Assembly: GCA_947501565.1 (NCBI GenBank)
Contig: CANMWJ010000013.1
Location: 1-64,000, forward strand
DNA length: 64,000 nt
Direction of reading: 5' to 3'
From: an uncultured Marinobacterium sp.
GTDB taxonomy: Bacteria; Pseudomonadota; Gammaproteobacteria; Pseudomonadales; Balneatricaceae
Positions 43,241 through 55,373 of the stretch are shown here, piece after piece. The notes beneath the pieces are model-generated. The model made no database searches. It saw only the letters and a list, made by a program, of their open reading frames with translations, and was not told the origin of the DNA. Both the position numbers and the translations under genes were made by a program. The stretch's first letter is position 1, and every line of letters begins with the position of its first letter.

Positions 43241-44161
43241 TTACATCGAGTGTTGCTCAACCCACTCCATTCCCGGCTTCCCATACCAGTAACCATTACA
43301 CTGCCCCTGCCCCAGCGGAATCCGGTTATCCACAGCGCTTGCGTCGGCATGTATGCGTTCATGGAAACGCTGGATCACCTCCTCCATCCCATTCAGTTCC
43401 GGACTGAGCCTTACGATATCCACACCCATCGCCTGCATGCGTGGCAGTTCGAATTCCAGGTTGTAGCATTCGCCGGAGAGGGTCTGGATACCGTTCATGG
43501 TGAACAGTTCGGCACCCTCCTGAGAACGGCTCTGGATGCCTTCCGGGTATTCGATGCAGCAGAAGCTGCAGTTGTCCTTGGGCAGGTTGCGGTAGCGGGC
43601 GGTGAAGCAGCGTGCAGCGTAGGCCAACGGCAGGCGGCCCCAGGCGAATACCTCGGTTTCCAGCGTTTCACCGATACCGTCGGCATCGGCTTGAGACAGC
43701 AGCTCCTGCAGCGTCTCGGCACCCAGTTCCACCGGCATTACCCAACGGCGCATACCGCTTTTGTGCAGCTGTTTCAGTACCGGCAGGTTATAGATGTTGA
43801 TCGACGGGCCGGTGACGAATTCGATCCCCGCCTGCGACAGCAGCTGTACGGCGGCGATGTCGTTGGCTTCCACTTTGAAGTTGCCGTTGTCACAGAGGCG
43901 GCGGAGGGTTTTCAGTTCGGACTCCGCTTCCAGCAGGGCGAGGGTGGAGAGCACCACCTGTTTTCCACAGGCGGTCAGTTCCTCTGCCAGTTGTATCCAG
44001 TCGTTGAATCGCATCTCGCGACGCTTGGAGCAGACGGTTTCGCCAAGATAGATAATATCCACAGGGGTTTCTGCGACACTGGCGTAGAAGTTAAGCAGGT
44101 CCTGCTTCTGCCAGAAGTAGAGCACCGGGCCAAGGGAGAGCTGCATGGTTTGATCGGACAT
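43241..44161 (-). CDS. ubiV: Ubiquinone hydroxylation factor UbiV (U32 peptidase fold)
   Basis: A 306-residue protein that with UbiU performs oxygen-independent hydroxylation in ubiquinone synthesis. Counting from the internal Met-6, the cluster cysteines fall at C39 (VCSKRR), C180 (ARCFTAR), C193 and C197 (CSFCC), the same numbering I recall for E. coli UbiV. ATG 44161 has AGGAG at a good distance, so the protein has five extra N-terminal residues. It starts 12 bases after ubiU, forming a tight ubiU-ubiV operon, and ends 23 bases before the Family A hairpin. Confidence 0.93.
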   Translation of the reverse strand: MSDQTMQLSLGPVLYFWQKQDLLNFYASVAETPVDIIYLGETVCSKRREMRFNDWIQLAEELTACGKQVVLSTLALLEAESELKTLRRLCDNGNFKVEANDIAAVQLLSQAGIEFVTGPSINIYNLPVLKQLHKSGMRRWVMPVELGAETLQELLSQADADGIGETLETEVFAWGRLPLAYAARCFTARYRNLPKDNCSFCCIEYPEGIQSRSQEGAELFTMNGIQTLSGECYNLEFELPRMQAMGVDIVRLSPELNGMEEVIQRFHERIHADASAVDNRIPLGQGQCNGYWYGKPGMEWVEQHSM

Positions 44162-44173
44162 GGGAATCTCCTC

Positions 44174-45169
44174 TTACTGCCAGGCGCGGTGGTAGGCGCC
44201 GATGGTGGTGGTCGAACCTTCGGAAAGGTCGCTGAGCGTCTGGTTCCAGCTCGGTTGCGGCTGGTAGGTCTCGGGCGAGCGAGCAGCGGCATCCAGTGCC
44301 TGTCGCCAGATATCGACGACTTGTGCCACATAGGCAGGGCTGCGCTGACGGCCTTCAATCTTCACCGCTTCGATACCGATCCGCTGCAGTTCAGGGATCA
44401 GGTCCAGGGTGTTCAGGCTCGTCGGTTCCTCCATGCTGTGGTAGACGTTGCCCTCCACCTCGAAACGGCCTTTGCACAGGGTGGGGTAACCGGCGTTCTC
44501 GCCTTCCTTATAACGGTCGATCAGCACCCCGTTGAGTCGGGATTCCAGCCCCTGCGGTGTCTCCTCCCAGCGCACTGCTTTCGCCGGAGAGCAGGCGCCG
44601 CATGTGTTGGGGGATTCGTCGGTCAGGTAGGAGGAGAGATAACAGCGTCCCTCTGCCATGATGCAGAGGCTGCCGAAGGCGAACACCTCCAGCTCGACCG
44701 GGCTGTGTGCGGCGACGTGTTCCACCTGCGCCAGCGACAACACACGCGGTAATACCGCACGTTTGATGCCGAACTGCTGCTGGTAGTAGTTGAGCGCTTC
44801 GTAGTTGGTAGCGCAGCCCTGCACGGAGAGGTGCAGGTTCAGATCGGGGTGCCGCTCAGCGGCGTAACCCAGCACCCCCATATCGGCGGCGATCAGGGCG
44901 TTCACGCCGAGCCCGGCGGCCATATCCACCGCCGTCTGCCAGGCCTGCCAGCCGGAGGGTTGCGGGTAGGTATTGATCGCACAATACACCTTCACACCCC
45001 GCGCGCGGGCGTAATCGATCCCCTTCTCCGCGCGGCGCTGATCGAAATTCAGTCCCTTGAAGTGGCGCGCATTGGTTGCGTCTTTGAAGCCAAAATACAC
45101 GGTGTCGGCGCCGTTATCGACGGCCGCCTTCAGCGCAGGAAAACTGCCTGCGGGACATACCAGCTCCAT
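44174..45169 (-). CDS. ubiU: Ubiquinone hydroxylation factor UbiU (U32 peptidase family)
   Basis: A 331-residue protein, the size of E. coli UbiU, with 4Fe-4S ligands C169, C176, C193 and C232 at the same numbering I recall for that protein. It carries the U32 signature VFAFGSLCIMAEGRCYLSSY (residues 162-181). UbiU and UbiV form a heterodimer that uses prephenate as hydroxyl donor in ubiquinone synthesis without oxygen. ATG 45169 is preceded by AGAGGTGG. Its promoter region holds a perfect Fnr box at 45233. Confidence 0.94.
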   Translation of the reverse strand: MELVCPAGSFPALKAAVDNGADTVYFGFKDATNARHFKGLNFDQRRAEKGIDYARARGVKVYCAINTYPQPSGWQAWQTAVDMAAGLGVNALIAADMGVLGYAAERHPDLNLHLSVQGCATNYEALNYYQQQFGIKRAVLPRVLSLAQVEHVAAHSPVELEVFAFGSLCIMAEGRCYLSSYLTDESPNTCGACSPAKAVRWEETPQGLESRLNGVLIDRYKEGENAGYPTLCKGRFEVEGNVYHSMEEPTSLNTLDLIPELQRIGIEAVKIEGRQRSPAYVAQVVDIWRQALDAAARSPETYQPQPSWNQTLSDLSEGSTTTIGAYHRAWQ

Positions 45170-45232
45170 CCTGTTTACCACCTCTGTTGGTTAGGAAAAC
45201 CGCAGCCTAGCAAGTGGTTTCAGGGGGTGTAC

Positions 45233-45246
45233 TTGATGGCTATCAA
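45233..45246 (-). promoter_or_regulatory. Consensus Fnr box upstream of ubiU
   Basis: TTGATGGCTATCAA matches TTGAT-N4-ATCAA at every fixed position and lies 64-77 bases upstream of the ubiU start, between that gene and Family A copy A4. Confidence 0.88.
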
Positions 45247-45264
45247 CTGGTTCCTGCTTGAGGT

Positions 45265-45698
45265 GTCAAGGGAGGGCAGCTGTGCCCTCCCTTAACGATC
45301 CCTCCTCAGCCCTCCAGTTTGGTTGGCTTCGCCAACTCCCCTGCGCGTTTCAATTTTTCGTGAGGCTGCGGAACTCGGCCGCTTCGCGACCTCAAACAGT
45401 CCTCGCCTTAAGCCACGAAAAATCTGCAATGCTCGGCTGCACTGAAGGGGGACAAGCCAGTGCCAATAATAAGTCCCGTGAGGCTTTCGGAAGCTTGAAC
45501 CGGCACAAGATTTATCCCCTCTGCGCTGCCGAGCATTGCAGGATGCAATCGACAAGCGCGAGGACTGTCTGAGGAGCGCAGCGACGAGTTCCGCAGCGCC
45601 GATTGTAGCCGAAACGCACAGGGTACGACGCGAAGCGGCGCAAGTAGCGGGGCTGCTGGAGGGATTGTTAAGGGAGGGCGCAGCCGCCTTCCCTTAAC
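45265..45698. repeat. Family A inverted-repeat element, complete copy A4
   Basis: 434 bp bounded by hairpins 45265-45296 (GTCAAGGGAG / CTCCCTTAAC) and 45667-45698 (GTTAAGGGAG / TTCCCTTAAC). Left stem arms ATTTTTCGTG (45353-45362) and CACGAAAAAT (45414-45423); right stem arms at 45541-45551 and 45600-45610. It starts 19 bases upstream of the ubiU Fnr box, in the gap between ubiU and the acyl-CoA dehydrogenase gene. Confidence 0.85.
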
Positions 45699-45813
45699 GT
45701 CCACAGAACTGTGGATATGACCCAATAATCCGTTTAAACACGCTGTGCGTCACTCTGTGAATAACCTGTTTATTCCCTGTAAATCAATAAATTAGCGCGC
45801 AGATATTTGTGGG

Positions 45814-45828
45814 TGACATTTTTTGTCA
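45814..45828 (+). promoter_or_regulatory. Palindrome TGACATTTTTTGTCA upstream of fadE-like gene
   Basis: A 5-bp inverted repeat TGACA/TGTCA around five T, with another TTTGTCA 17 bases on (45844-45850). It lies about 120 bases upstream of the acyl-CoA dehydrogenase start and could be an operator for a fatty-acid regulator; it is not a FadR or PsrA consensus that I know. Confidence 0.4.
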
Positions 45829-45942
45829 TTAAATCTGGCCGCATTTGTCATTGGCGAACTCCGCCCCCTGAACCATCCTGTTAAACAGAAAAACTGAATC
45901 CGCCGAGTATGGCCGGATACGCGCAGCTGAGGAGGGATAGTC

Positions 45943-47739
45943 ATGCCCGAATACAAAGTGCCATTGCGTGATATGAGTTTTGTGCTGAACGAGGTGCTGG
46001 GCTACGAACAGCACTATCAGCGTCTGCTGGGTTGCGAAGAGGCGACGCCGGATATGGTCGGCGCGATCATGGAGGAGGGCGCGCGTTTTTCCGAGCGGGT
46101 GCTGGCGCCGCTAAACCAGATCGGTGATCAGCAGGGTTGCCGCTGGCAGGGCGGTGAGGTGACTACACCTGAAGGGTTCCGCGATGCCTATCAGCAGTTT
46201 GTCGCCGGTGGCTGGCCGTCGCTGGCGCATTCCGTTGAGTTCGGCGGTCAGGGCTTGCCGGAGTCGCTGGGAATCGTGATCAATGAGATGATCGGCACCG
46301 CCAACTGGGCCTGGAGCATGTATCCCGGACTCTGCCACGGCGCGATGAACACTCTGGCGGCGCATGGCAGCGACGAGCAGAAACAGACCTACCTCAGCAA
46401 ACTGGTTTCCGGTGAGTGGACCGGCACTATGTGCCTGACCGAACCGCACTGCGGCACCGATCTGGGCATGTTGCGCACCCGCGCCGAACCTCAGGCGGAC
46501 GGCAGCTACCACCTGAACGGCACCAAGATCTTTATCTCCGCTGGCGAACACGATCTGTCCGACAACATCGTGCATATCGTGCTGGCGCGTCTGCCGGATG
46601 CGCCCGAGGGCACCAAGGGGATCTCGCTGTTTATCGTGCCTAAGTTCCTGCCTAACGGTGCAGGACTGGGTGCGCGTAACGGTGTCAGCTGTGGTTCGCT
46701 GGAACACAAGATGGGGATCCACGGCAACGCCACCTGCGTAATGAACTTCGATAACGCAGTGGGTTACCTGATCGGCCCGGCCAACAAGGGCCTGAACTGC
46801 ATGTTCACCTTTATGAACACCGCCCGTATCGGCACCGCGCAGCAGGGGTTGGCGCACGCCGAGTGGGCGTTTCAGAACTCGCTCAACTACGCCCGCGATC
46901 GCCTGCAGATGCGCGCCCTGAGTGGCGCTAAACGCCCGGATAAGGCAGCGGATCCGATCATTGTGCACCCGGAAGTGCGCAAGATGCTGCTCACCCAAAA
47001 AGCGTTCGCCGAAGGGGGGCGGGCGTTGATCTACTACACCGCGCAGTTGGTGGACCAGGTGAAGCTGGCAACGGACGAAGCGGAGCGGGAGGAGGCCGAT
47101 ACCTTGCTGGCGTTGCTGACGCCGATAGCCAAGGCGTTCCTGACCGAGACGGGATTTGAGTCCGCCAACCACGGTCTGCAGGTATTTGGCGGTCACGGTT
47201 ATATCGCCGAGTGGGGCATGGAGCAGAACGTGCGCGACAGCCGCATCTCCATGCTCTACGAGGGCACCACCCAGATCCAGGCGCTCGACCTGCTGGGACG
47301 CAAGGTGCTGCTGACCAAGGGTGAAACGCTGAAGCGCTTCACCAAAATCCTGCACAAATACTGTCAGGCGAACGCGGATAACACGCAGATGGCGGAGTTT
47401 ATCGAACCGCTGGCGCAGCTGAACAAGGAGTGGGGTGAGGTCAGTCTGCAGATCGGTATGAAGGCGCTGAAGAACCGCGAAGAGGTGGGGGCCGCATCGG
47501 TGGATTACCTGATGTACGCCGGCTACATCACCCTGGGGTATCTCTGGGCACGCATGGCGCAAACCGCACAACAGCAGCTGGCTGCGGGAGCGGGTGAGGC
47601 GGCGTTCTACGAAGCCAAGCTGACCACGGCGCGTTTCTACTTCCAGCGCATTCTGCCGCGCACACGAAGTCTGGTGGACACCATGCTCTCCGGCGCGGAC
47701 AACCTGATGGATCTGGACGCTGATCACTTCCGTTTCTGA
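45943..47739 (+). CDS. Acyl-CoA dehydrogenase (DmdC/FadE-like)
   Basis: A 598-residue FAD enzyme making trans-2-enoyl-CoA in beta-oxidation. Family blocks: CLTEPHCGTDLG (about 165), KIFISAGEH (about 197), the catalytic-base region YEGTTQIQALDLLGRK (about 442), and a C-terminal extension that this longer subfamily has. The subfamily includes 3-methylmercaptopropionyl-CoA dehydrogenases, but most members act on medium or long acyl-CoAs; the substrate is not settled. It leads a run with the SCP2 protein, fadB and fadA. Confidence 0.9.
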   Translation: MPEYKVPLRDMSFVLNEVLGYEQHYQRLLGCEEATPDMVGAIMEEGARFSERVLAPLNQIGDQQGCRWQGGEVTTPEGFRDAYQQFVAGGWPSLAHSVEFGGQGLPESLGIVINEMIGTANWAWSMYPGLCHGAMNTLAAHGSDEQKQTYLSKLVSGEWTGTMCLTEPHCGTDLGMLRTRAEPQADGSYHLNGTKIFISAGEHDLSDNIVHIVLARLPDAPEGTKGISLFIVPKFLPNGAGLGARNGVSCGSLEHKMGIHGNATCVMNFDNAVGYLIGPANKGLNCMFTFMNTARIGTAQQGLAHAEWAFQNSLNYARDRLQMRALSGAKRPDKAADPIIVHPEVRKMLLTQKAFAEGGRALIYYTAQLVDQVKLATDEAEREEADTLLALLTPIAKAFLTETGFESANHGLQVFGGHGYIAEWGMEQNVRDSRISMLYEGTTQIQALDLLGRKVLLTKGETLKRFTKILHKYCQANADNTQMAEFIEPLAQLNKEWGEVSLQIGMKALKNREEVGAASVDYLMYAGYITLGYLWARMAQTAQQQLAAGAGEAAFYEAKLTTARFYFQRILPRTRSLVDTMLSGADNLMDLDADHFRF

Positions 47740-47764
47740 GGTGGTCGTCCGAGGAGGAAGCAAC

Positions 47765-48082
47765 ATGGCCGATCTGGCAGTGCTGTTTAGCGAAATGATG
47801 ACCCGCTTCGACGCTGAAGCGGCGGGGGACACCGATGCGGTGTTCCAGTACCTGATCGACGGGGAGGCTCACTGGAACGTTGCGGTCTGCGACGGCCGCT
47901 GTGAGATCAAAGAAGGGGAACACAGTGAGCCCTCCGTCACCCTTTCCATGGACGGCGAGACGCTGGCTGAGGTGATGGCTGGTGAACTGGACGGCATGCA
48001 GGCGTTCATGGAGGGACGGATTCAGGCCGAAGGCGACATTATGGAAGCCACCAAGCTGACCGAGATCTTTCCGGTGGGCTGA
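47765..48082 (+). CDS. SCP2-domain lipid-carrier protein
   Basis: A 105-residue single SCP2 domain: strands VFQYLIDGEAHWNVAV, PSVTLSMDGETLAEVMAG and the hydrophobic FMEGRIQAEGDIM helix. Such domains bind fatty acids, acyl-CoAs or sterols. ATG 47765 has GAGGAGG upstream. It starts 25 bases past the acyl-CoA dehydrogenase stop and so is almost certainly co-transcribed, probably delivering acyl-CoA between beta-oxidation enzymes. Confidence 0.88.
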   Translation: MADLAVLFSEMMTRFDAEAAGDTDAVFQYLIDGEAHWNVAVCDGRCEIKEGEHSEPSVTLSMDGETLAEVMAGELDGMQAFMEGRIQAEGDIMEATKLTEIFPVG

Positions 48083-48217
48083 GTGGCGCAGATTTAAGAG
48101 ACGTAAGCGATGTAAGGGCTCGCAAACCCGCCAAGCGGACTACTATTGAGTAACGCAGGCGGTGAAACGCAGTCCCGCACTTTACGGTTACAGGACAGGA
48201 ACAGAGGGAGCCACGTG

Positions 48218-51600
<3,383 letters not shown>

Positions 51601-51667
51601 TCAAATCTCGAATGTTCAGGAAGAACATCGTGGCACCCAATATCGGAGTGAAAACAGGCTTACCGAT

Positions 51668-51750
51668 GTTGGGAGTCGCTGCGCTCGTCACCAACCTACG
51701 CGCTGGTAATAATCGTCCTGTAGGTTGGCCATCGCGCAGCGATGCCCAAC
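51668..51750. repeat. REP-like pair B9-B10, feet facing
   Basis: B9 (51668-51699) is on minus, B10 (51720-51750) on plus, so their GTAG feet face each other 20 bases apart. B9 is of the GTCGCT..loop type and B10 of the CATCGCGCAGCGATG type, the same two types paired at 37432 and 37900. It follows fadA by 67 bases and may protect or end its mRNA. Confidence 0.75.
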
Positions 51751-51867
51751 AAAGATTTGGAAAGCCCGCCTGAAAGTAAACCTTTTTAACATGTCCCTTG
51801 ATCTTTCACTCCGCCAAGTGCGTAATGCGATCCTTACTCTCTGCAATCCGCTGAATAGGAATCCACC

Positions 51868-52344
51868 ATGTTCGAATATCTGCTTCCGCTCCTTCTGTTG
51901 ATCATTATCCTGCTGATCTTCAAAAGCATGAAAGGCAATAAAGCGCAGGCGGCAGCCAACCGCGAACAGGGTGTGCAGTTCCTGGTGGAGAACGCCAAAG
52001 ACGAGGGGGTGAACGTCACCGCATCGGGTTTGCAGTACAAAGTGCTGGAAGCGGGCAGTGGTGATGCTCATCCGCATGCGACCTCCCGCGTGAAAGTGCA
52101 CTACCACGGTACCCTGATCGACGGCACGGTGTTCGACAGCTCCGTGGAGCGTGGTGAACCGATCGAATTTGGCCTCAATCAGGTGATCAAAGGCTGGACT
52201 GAAGGTGTGCAGCTGATGGTGGTGGGTGAGAAAACCCGCTTCTTTATTCCTGCCGATCTGGCGTATGGAGATGGTTCCGCCGGAGTGATCACGCCGGGAT
52301 CTACCCTGATCTTTGACGTTGAACTGCTGGCATTTGATGAGTAA
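51868..52344 (+). CDS. Membrane-anchored FKBP-type peptidyl-prolyl isomerase
   Basis: A 158-residue protein with an N-terminal helix (about 4-19) that anchors it, then an FKBP domain (about 50-156): [48 protein letters not shown], all active-site positions in order. It speeds proline isomerisation in folding proteins, here probably outside the cytoplasm. Ribosome site TAGGA. It is alone; a hairpin at 52371-52397 follows without a clear U-run. Confidence 0.92.
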   Translation: MFEYLLPLLLLIIILLIFKSMKGNKAQAAANREQGVQFLVENAKDEGVNVTASGLQYKVLEAGSGDAHPHATSRVKVHYHGTLIDGTVFDSSVERGEPIEFGLNQVIKGWTEGVQLMVVGEKTRFFIPADLAYGDGSAGVITPGSTLIFDVELLAFDE

Positions 52345-52491
52345 TTAATCAAAAACGGTACGACCTTCCACGGGCGATTCCCCTCCTGAATCGTCCGTAA
52401 TCTCACCCTTCTAAAAACCTGCCTGCCGCTACGATAAATCTCAAATTCACTGCTAGACTGATTTTTACACGTTTTTTCCGGGGAATCGGAT

Positions 52492-53214
52492 ATGTGGCGA
52501 ATGGTCAGGCAGTTGCTTTATGTAGTGGTCGGCTGTTTCGTTGCGCATCTTCAGGCAGCGGATCGCAATCTCTACGTCAATACAGGTTTCACCCCACCGG
52601 TATCCACCATCTACAGCCGTGTGCTGGCGGAGGCCGGTGAGCAGATCGGGGTAAATATCCAGGTACAGGCGGTCTCGGCAGAACGCTCCCTGCAGCTGGT
52701 GGCGGAAGGTGTCGATGATGCAGAGTGCTGCCGCGTCAAAGCGATCATCGAACGTGAATTCCCCGCCCTCACCGTCGTTACTCCCAGTTTCCTGACCGCC
52801 CGTTTCGTGGCGTTTACCCGTTCCGATGAGATCGCCATCCGCAGCTGGGAGGATCTGAAACCTCACTCCGTTGGCGCGGTAACAGGCTGGAAGATCCATG
52901 TGAACAATATGCGTCGGGTGGAGCCTGCCACCGCCCATGTGCTGGATTCCGCCGCCTCCATGTTCAGAATGCTGGATAACCACCGGATCGATGTGGCGTT
53001 GTTGAGCGATTACAACGGCCTCTACGAACTGCGCAAACAGGGCATCGAGGCGTTTCATATGCAGCAGCCAGCCCTGGCGGAGGTGCCGCTGCACCTGTTC
53101 CTGAATGCCGATAACCGGGATCTGGCTCAGCCCCTGGGCAAGGCGTTGCAGGTGATGCTCGACAGTGGGCGGGTAGACGCGATCATCCGCCAGGTGATGG
53201 CCAGCACGGAGTAG
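52492..53214 (+). CDS. Periplasmic solute-binding protein, family 3
   Basis: A 240-residue exported protein with signal peptide (about 1-23) and a bilobed family-3 binding domain (about 25-235): RVLAEAGEQIGVNIQVQAVSAERSLQLV, DDAECCRV, LDNHRIDVALLSD. There are no transporter genes nearby; instead the GGDEF-EAL gene starts six bases beyond the stop. The likely role is to bind an unknown ligand and signal through that membrane protein. Confidence 0.82.
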   Translation: MWRMVRQLLYVVVGCFVAHLQAADRNLYVNTGFTPPVSTIYSRVLAEAGEQIGVNIQVQAVSAERSLQLVAEGVDDAECCRVKAIIEREFPALTVVTPSFLTARFVAFTRSDEIAIRSWEDLKPHSVGAVTGWKIHVNNMRRVEPATAHVLDSAASMFRMLDNHRIDVALLSDYNGLYELRKQGIEAFHMQQPALAEVPLHLFLNADNRDLAQPLGKALQVMLDSGRVDAIIRQVMASTE

Positions 53215-53220
53215 GGAGTG

Positions 53221-55215
53221 ATGCGGATGTGGAGGGAGCTGCAGCGCATACTGTTTGGAGGCAACGTATCCCGCGTCTTCGTGGTGATGATCCTGCTGTT
53301 CAGTACCGCGATCACCCTGCTGCTCACCGGACTGCAGCTCTGGCGTGACTACAAATACGACCTCAACCTGCTTGACCAGCGCCTGGAGCAGATCCGCATC
53401 TCCAACCTGGAAAGTATCACCCAGAGTCTCTGGACCTATAACCTCGACTCGCTCAACATTCAGCTCGAAGGCCTGGTGCGCCAGCAGGATCTGGTGTTTA
53501 TCTCGGTGGAGGATGCGGAGGGGGAAGCGGTAACCGCAGTGGGCGAACTGGGCGATGGTGAAAGTGTCGCGCGCAGCTATACGCTAACGTACTCACATCG
53601 GGATACGGTGCAGCTGCTGGGCATTCTTAATGTGCATGCGTCGATGACCGGCATCTACCTGCGCTTGCTGGATACCTTTCTGGTGATACTGATCACCCAG
53701 GCGGTTAAGACCTTCCTTGTCTCTATCTTTATCATCTATCTATTTAACCGATTGCTCAGCCGGCACCTCAGTAGGCTGGTGGAACAACTGAGTCAGGGCT
53801 ATGCGTCAGGGCGGCGGTTTACGCTGGAGCGCCCCCGCACACTGCTCAATCGTGGGGACGAGCTGGATACGCTGGTGACCTCCCTCAACCAGCTCTACGA
53901 CACCATTGAGCATGAGCACCAGCAACTGGAACAGTTGGCCAACTACGACTCCCTTACCGGGCTGCCTAACCGGCTCCGTCTGCGCGAGGAGCTGGAATCA
54001 CGGATCAGTCGTAAGCAACCGTTCTGGCTGGGGATTCTGGACCTCAACGATTTCAAGAGCATCAACGATACGCTGGGGCACCACAGTGGTGATGTGGTGC
54101 TGGGTGAGATAGGGCAGCGCTTCGGCCTCTTGCGCAACCATCGGCGTTTCTTCGCCCGCCTGGGGGGTGATGAGTTTGCCTGTATCTTCGACGGTGAGTG
54201 GGACGCAGAGGCGGTGGCCGCGACCATCCTGCAACAGTTTGAGGCACCCTTTCAGCTGCATGCGGTCAGGATGCGTCTGGATACCAGTATCGGTCTGGCG
54301 GCGTTTCCGCGGCAGGCAGAAGACGCCCATGTGCTGATGAAATACGCCGATATCGCCATGTACAACTGCAAGAAAAACCGCAATGCTTTCAGTCAGTTCA
54401 GCCCAGAGATGGATGCCAGCTCGGTGAAACGGCTGACGCTGATGAGTGAGGTAAAAACCGCACTGGAGCAACGTCAGTTTGTGCTGTTCTACCAGCCGCA
54501 GATCGAAGGCCGTTCGGGGCGGGTCAGTGGTGTGGAAGCGCTGATCCGCTGGCGTCATCCTACCCAGGGGTTTATCCCGCCGGATCTGTTTATCCCCTCG
54601 CTGGAGCTGAGTGGCGATATGAACGCGCTTACCTGCTGGGTGCTGGAGCAGGCGCTGATCGACTACCAGCTGATGCGGGTACGCCTGGAACAGGATATTT
54701 CTGTGTCGATCAATATCTCTGCCCTGAACCTGCTGGATGAACGTTTTCTGGCCTCGGTTGAAGCGGTGCTGAAGCGCTATCCGACACGCCCCACCATCGT
54801 GATGGAGATCACCGAAAACGCCCTGATGAGCGATCCGGAGTACGCCTGCACCACGATGCAGGCGTTAGCAGATCGGGGAATCGAGTTTGCGATCGATGAC
54901 TACGGCACGGGTTACTCCTCGATGACGTATCTGAGCCGCCTGCCGGTGTCGGAGCTGAAGATCGACCGCTCCTTTATCGCTGATATGGAATCGGAGATCA
55001 GTCACTTTACCATCGTGCAGTCCACCATCAACCTGGCCAGCAACCTGGGTTTGCGGGTGGTGGCCGAGGGCTGTGAAACCCGCAACAGCGTTAATATCCT
55101 TACCGACCTCAACTGCGATGCTCTGCAGGGGTATTACTTTAGCCGTCCCGTGCCTATAGATGAACTGATAGAACAGCTGCAACCGGTGACGGCGGTGGAG
55201 ACAGAAAGCAGCTGA
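53221..55215 (+). CDS. Membrane GGDEF-EAL protein paired with a binding protein
   Basis: A 664-residue protein. Two helices (about 20-40 and 150-180) enclose a periplasmic domain of about 110 residues, a HAMP-like linker follows, then GGDEF (LGGDEFACIF intact, but the RxxD inhibitory site is replaced by NHRR, so no product inhibition there) and EAL (VEALIRW, DDYGTGYSS intact). Both activities are possible. Start uncertain among GTG 53218, ATG 53221 and ATG 53227. The preceding periplasmic protein probably supplies its signal. Confidence 0.88.
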   Translation: MRMWRELQRILFGGNVSRVFVVMILLFSTAITLLLTGLQLWRDYKYDLNLLDQRLEQIRISNLESITQSLWTYNLDSLNIQLEGLVRQQDLVFISVEDAEGEAVTAVGELGDGESVARSYTLTYSHRDTVQLLGILNVHASMTGIYLRLLDTFLVILITQAVKTFLVSIFIIYLFNRLLSRHLSRLVEQLSQGYASGRRFTLERPRTLLNRGDELDTLVTSLNQLYDTIEHEHQQLEQLANYDSLTGLPNRLRLREELESRISRKQPFWLGILDLNDFKSINDTLGHHSGDVVLGEIGQRFGLLRNHRRFFARLGGDEFACIFDGEWDAEAVAATILQQFEAPFQLHAVRMRLDTSIGLAAFPRQAEDAHVLMKYADIAMYNCKKNRNAFSQFSPEMDASSVKRLTLMSEVKTALEQRQFVLFYQPQIEGRSGRVSGVEALIRWRHPTQGFIPPDLFIPSLELSGDMNALTCWVLEQALIDYQLMRVRLEQDISVSINISALNLLDERFLASVEAVLKRYPTRPTIVMEITENALMSDPEYACTTMQALADRGIEFAIDDYGTGYSSMTYLSRLPVSELKIDRSFIADMESEISHFTIVQSTINLASNLGLRVVAEGCETRNSVNILTDLNCDALQGYYFSRPVPIDELIEQLQPVTAVETESS

Positions 55216-55373
55216 GCGCATAACTGCTATCAAAAACCGCTAACCACATATCTTTCAATCAGTTGTATGCGTGTTTGTAGTGACATAAAACGTCAGATTT
55301 TTTCATGCAGGCGGTTTTTACGGTGGTGGCGGTCTATAACTATAAGAACCTGAAGCCGCTTTTGGGGGCATCG

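Noticed and set aside
43250-44752. 500-codon plus-strand ORF spanning ubiV and ubiU
   Set aside because: It runs antisense through two genes with intact cluster cysteines; no start signal or domain supports it.
42767-45698. Family A elements as integron attC sites
   Set aside because: The hairpin arms begin GTTAAGG and not the GTTRRRY core, no integrase or gene cassettes are near, and the elements are double inverted halves.
45258-45725. ORFs of 87-105 codons over Family A copy A4
   Set aside because: They follow from the inverted-repeat sequence itself; stops and shifts differ among copies, so no shared protein is encoded.
46111-47832. 573-codon minus-strand ORF antisense to the acyl-CoA dehydrogenase gene
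   Set aside because: Shadow of a conserved enzyme gene; the translated product resembles no family and is rich in His, Gln and Arg.
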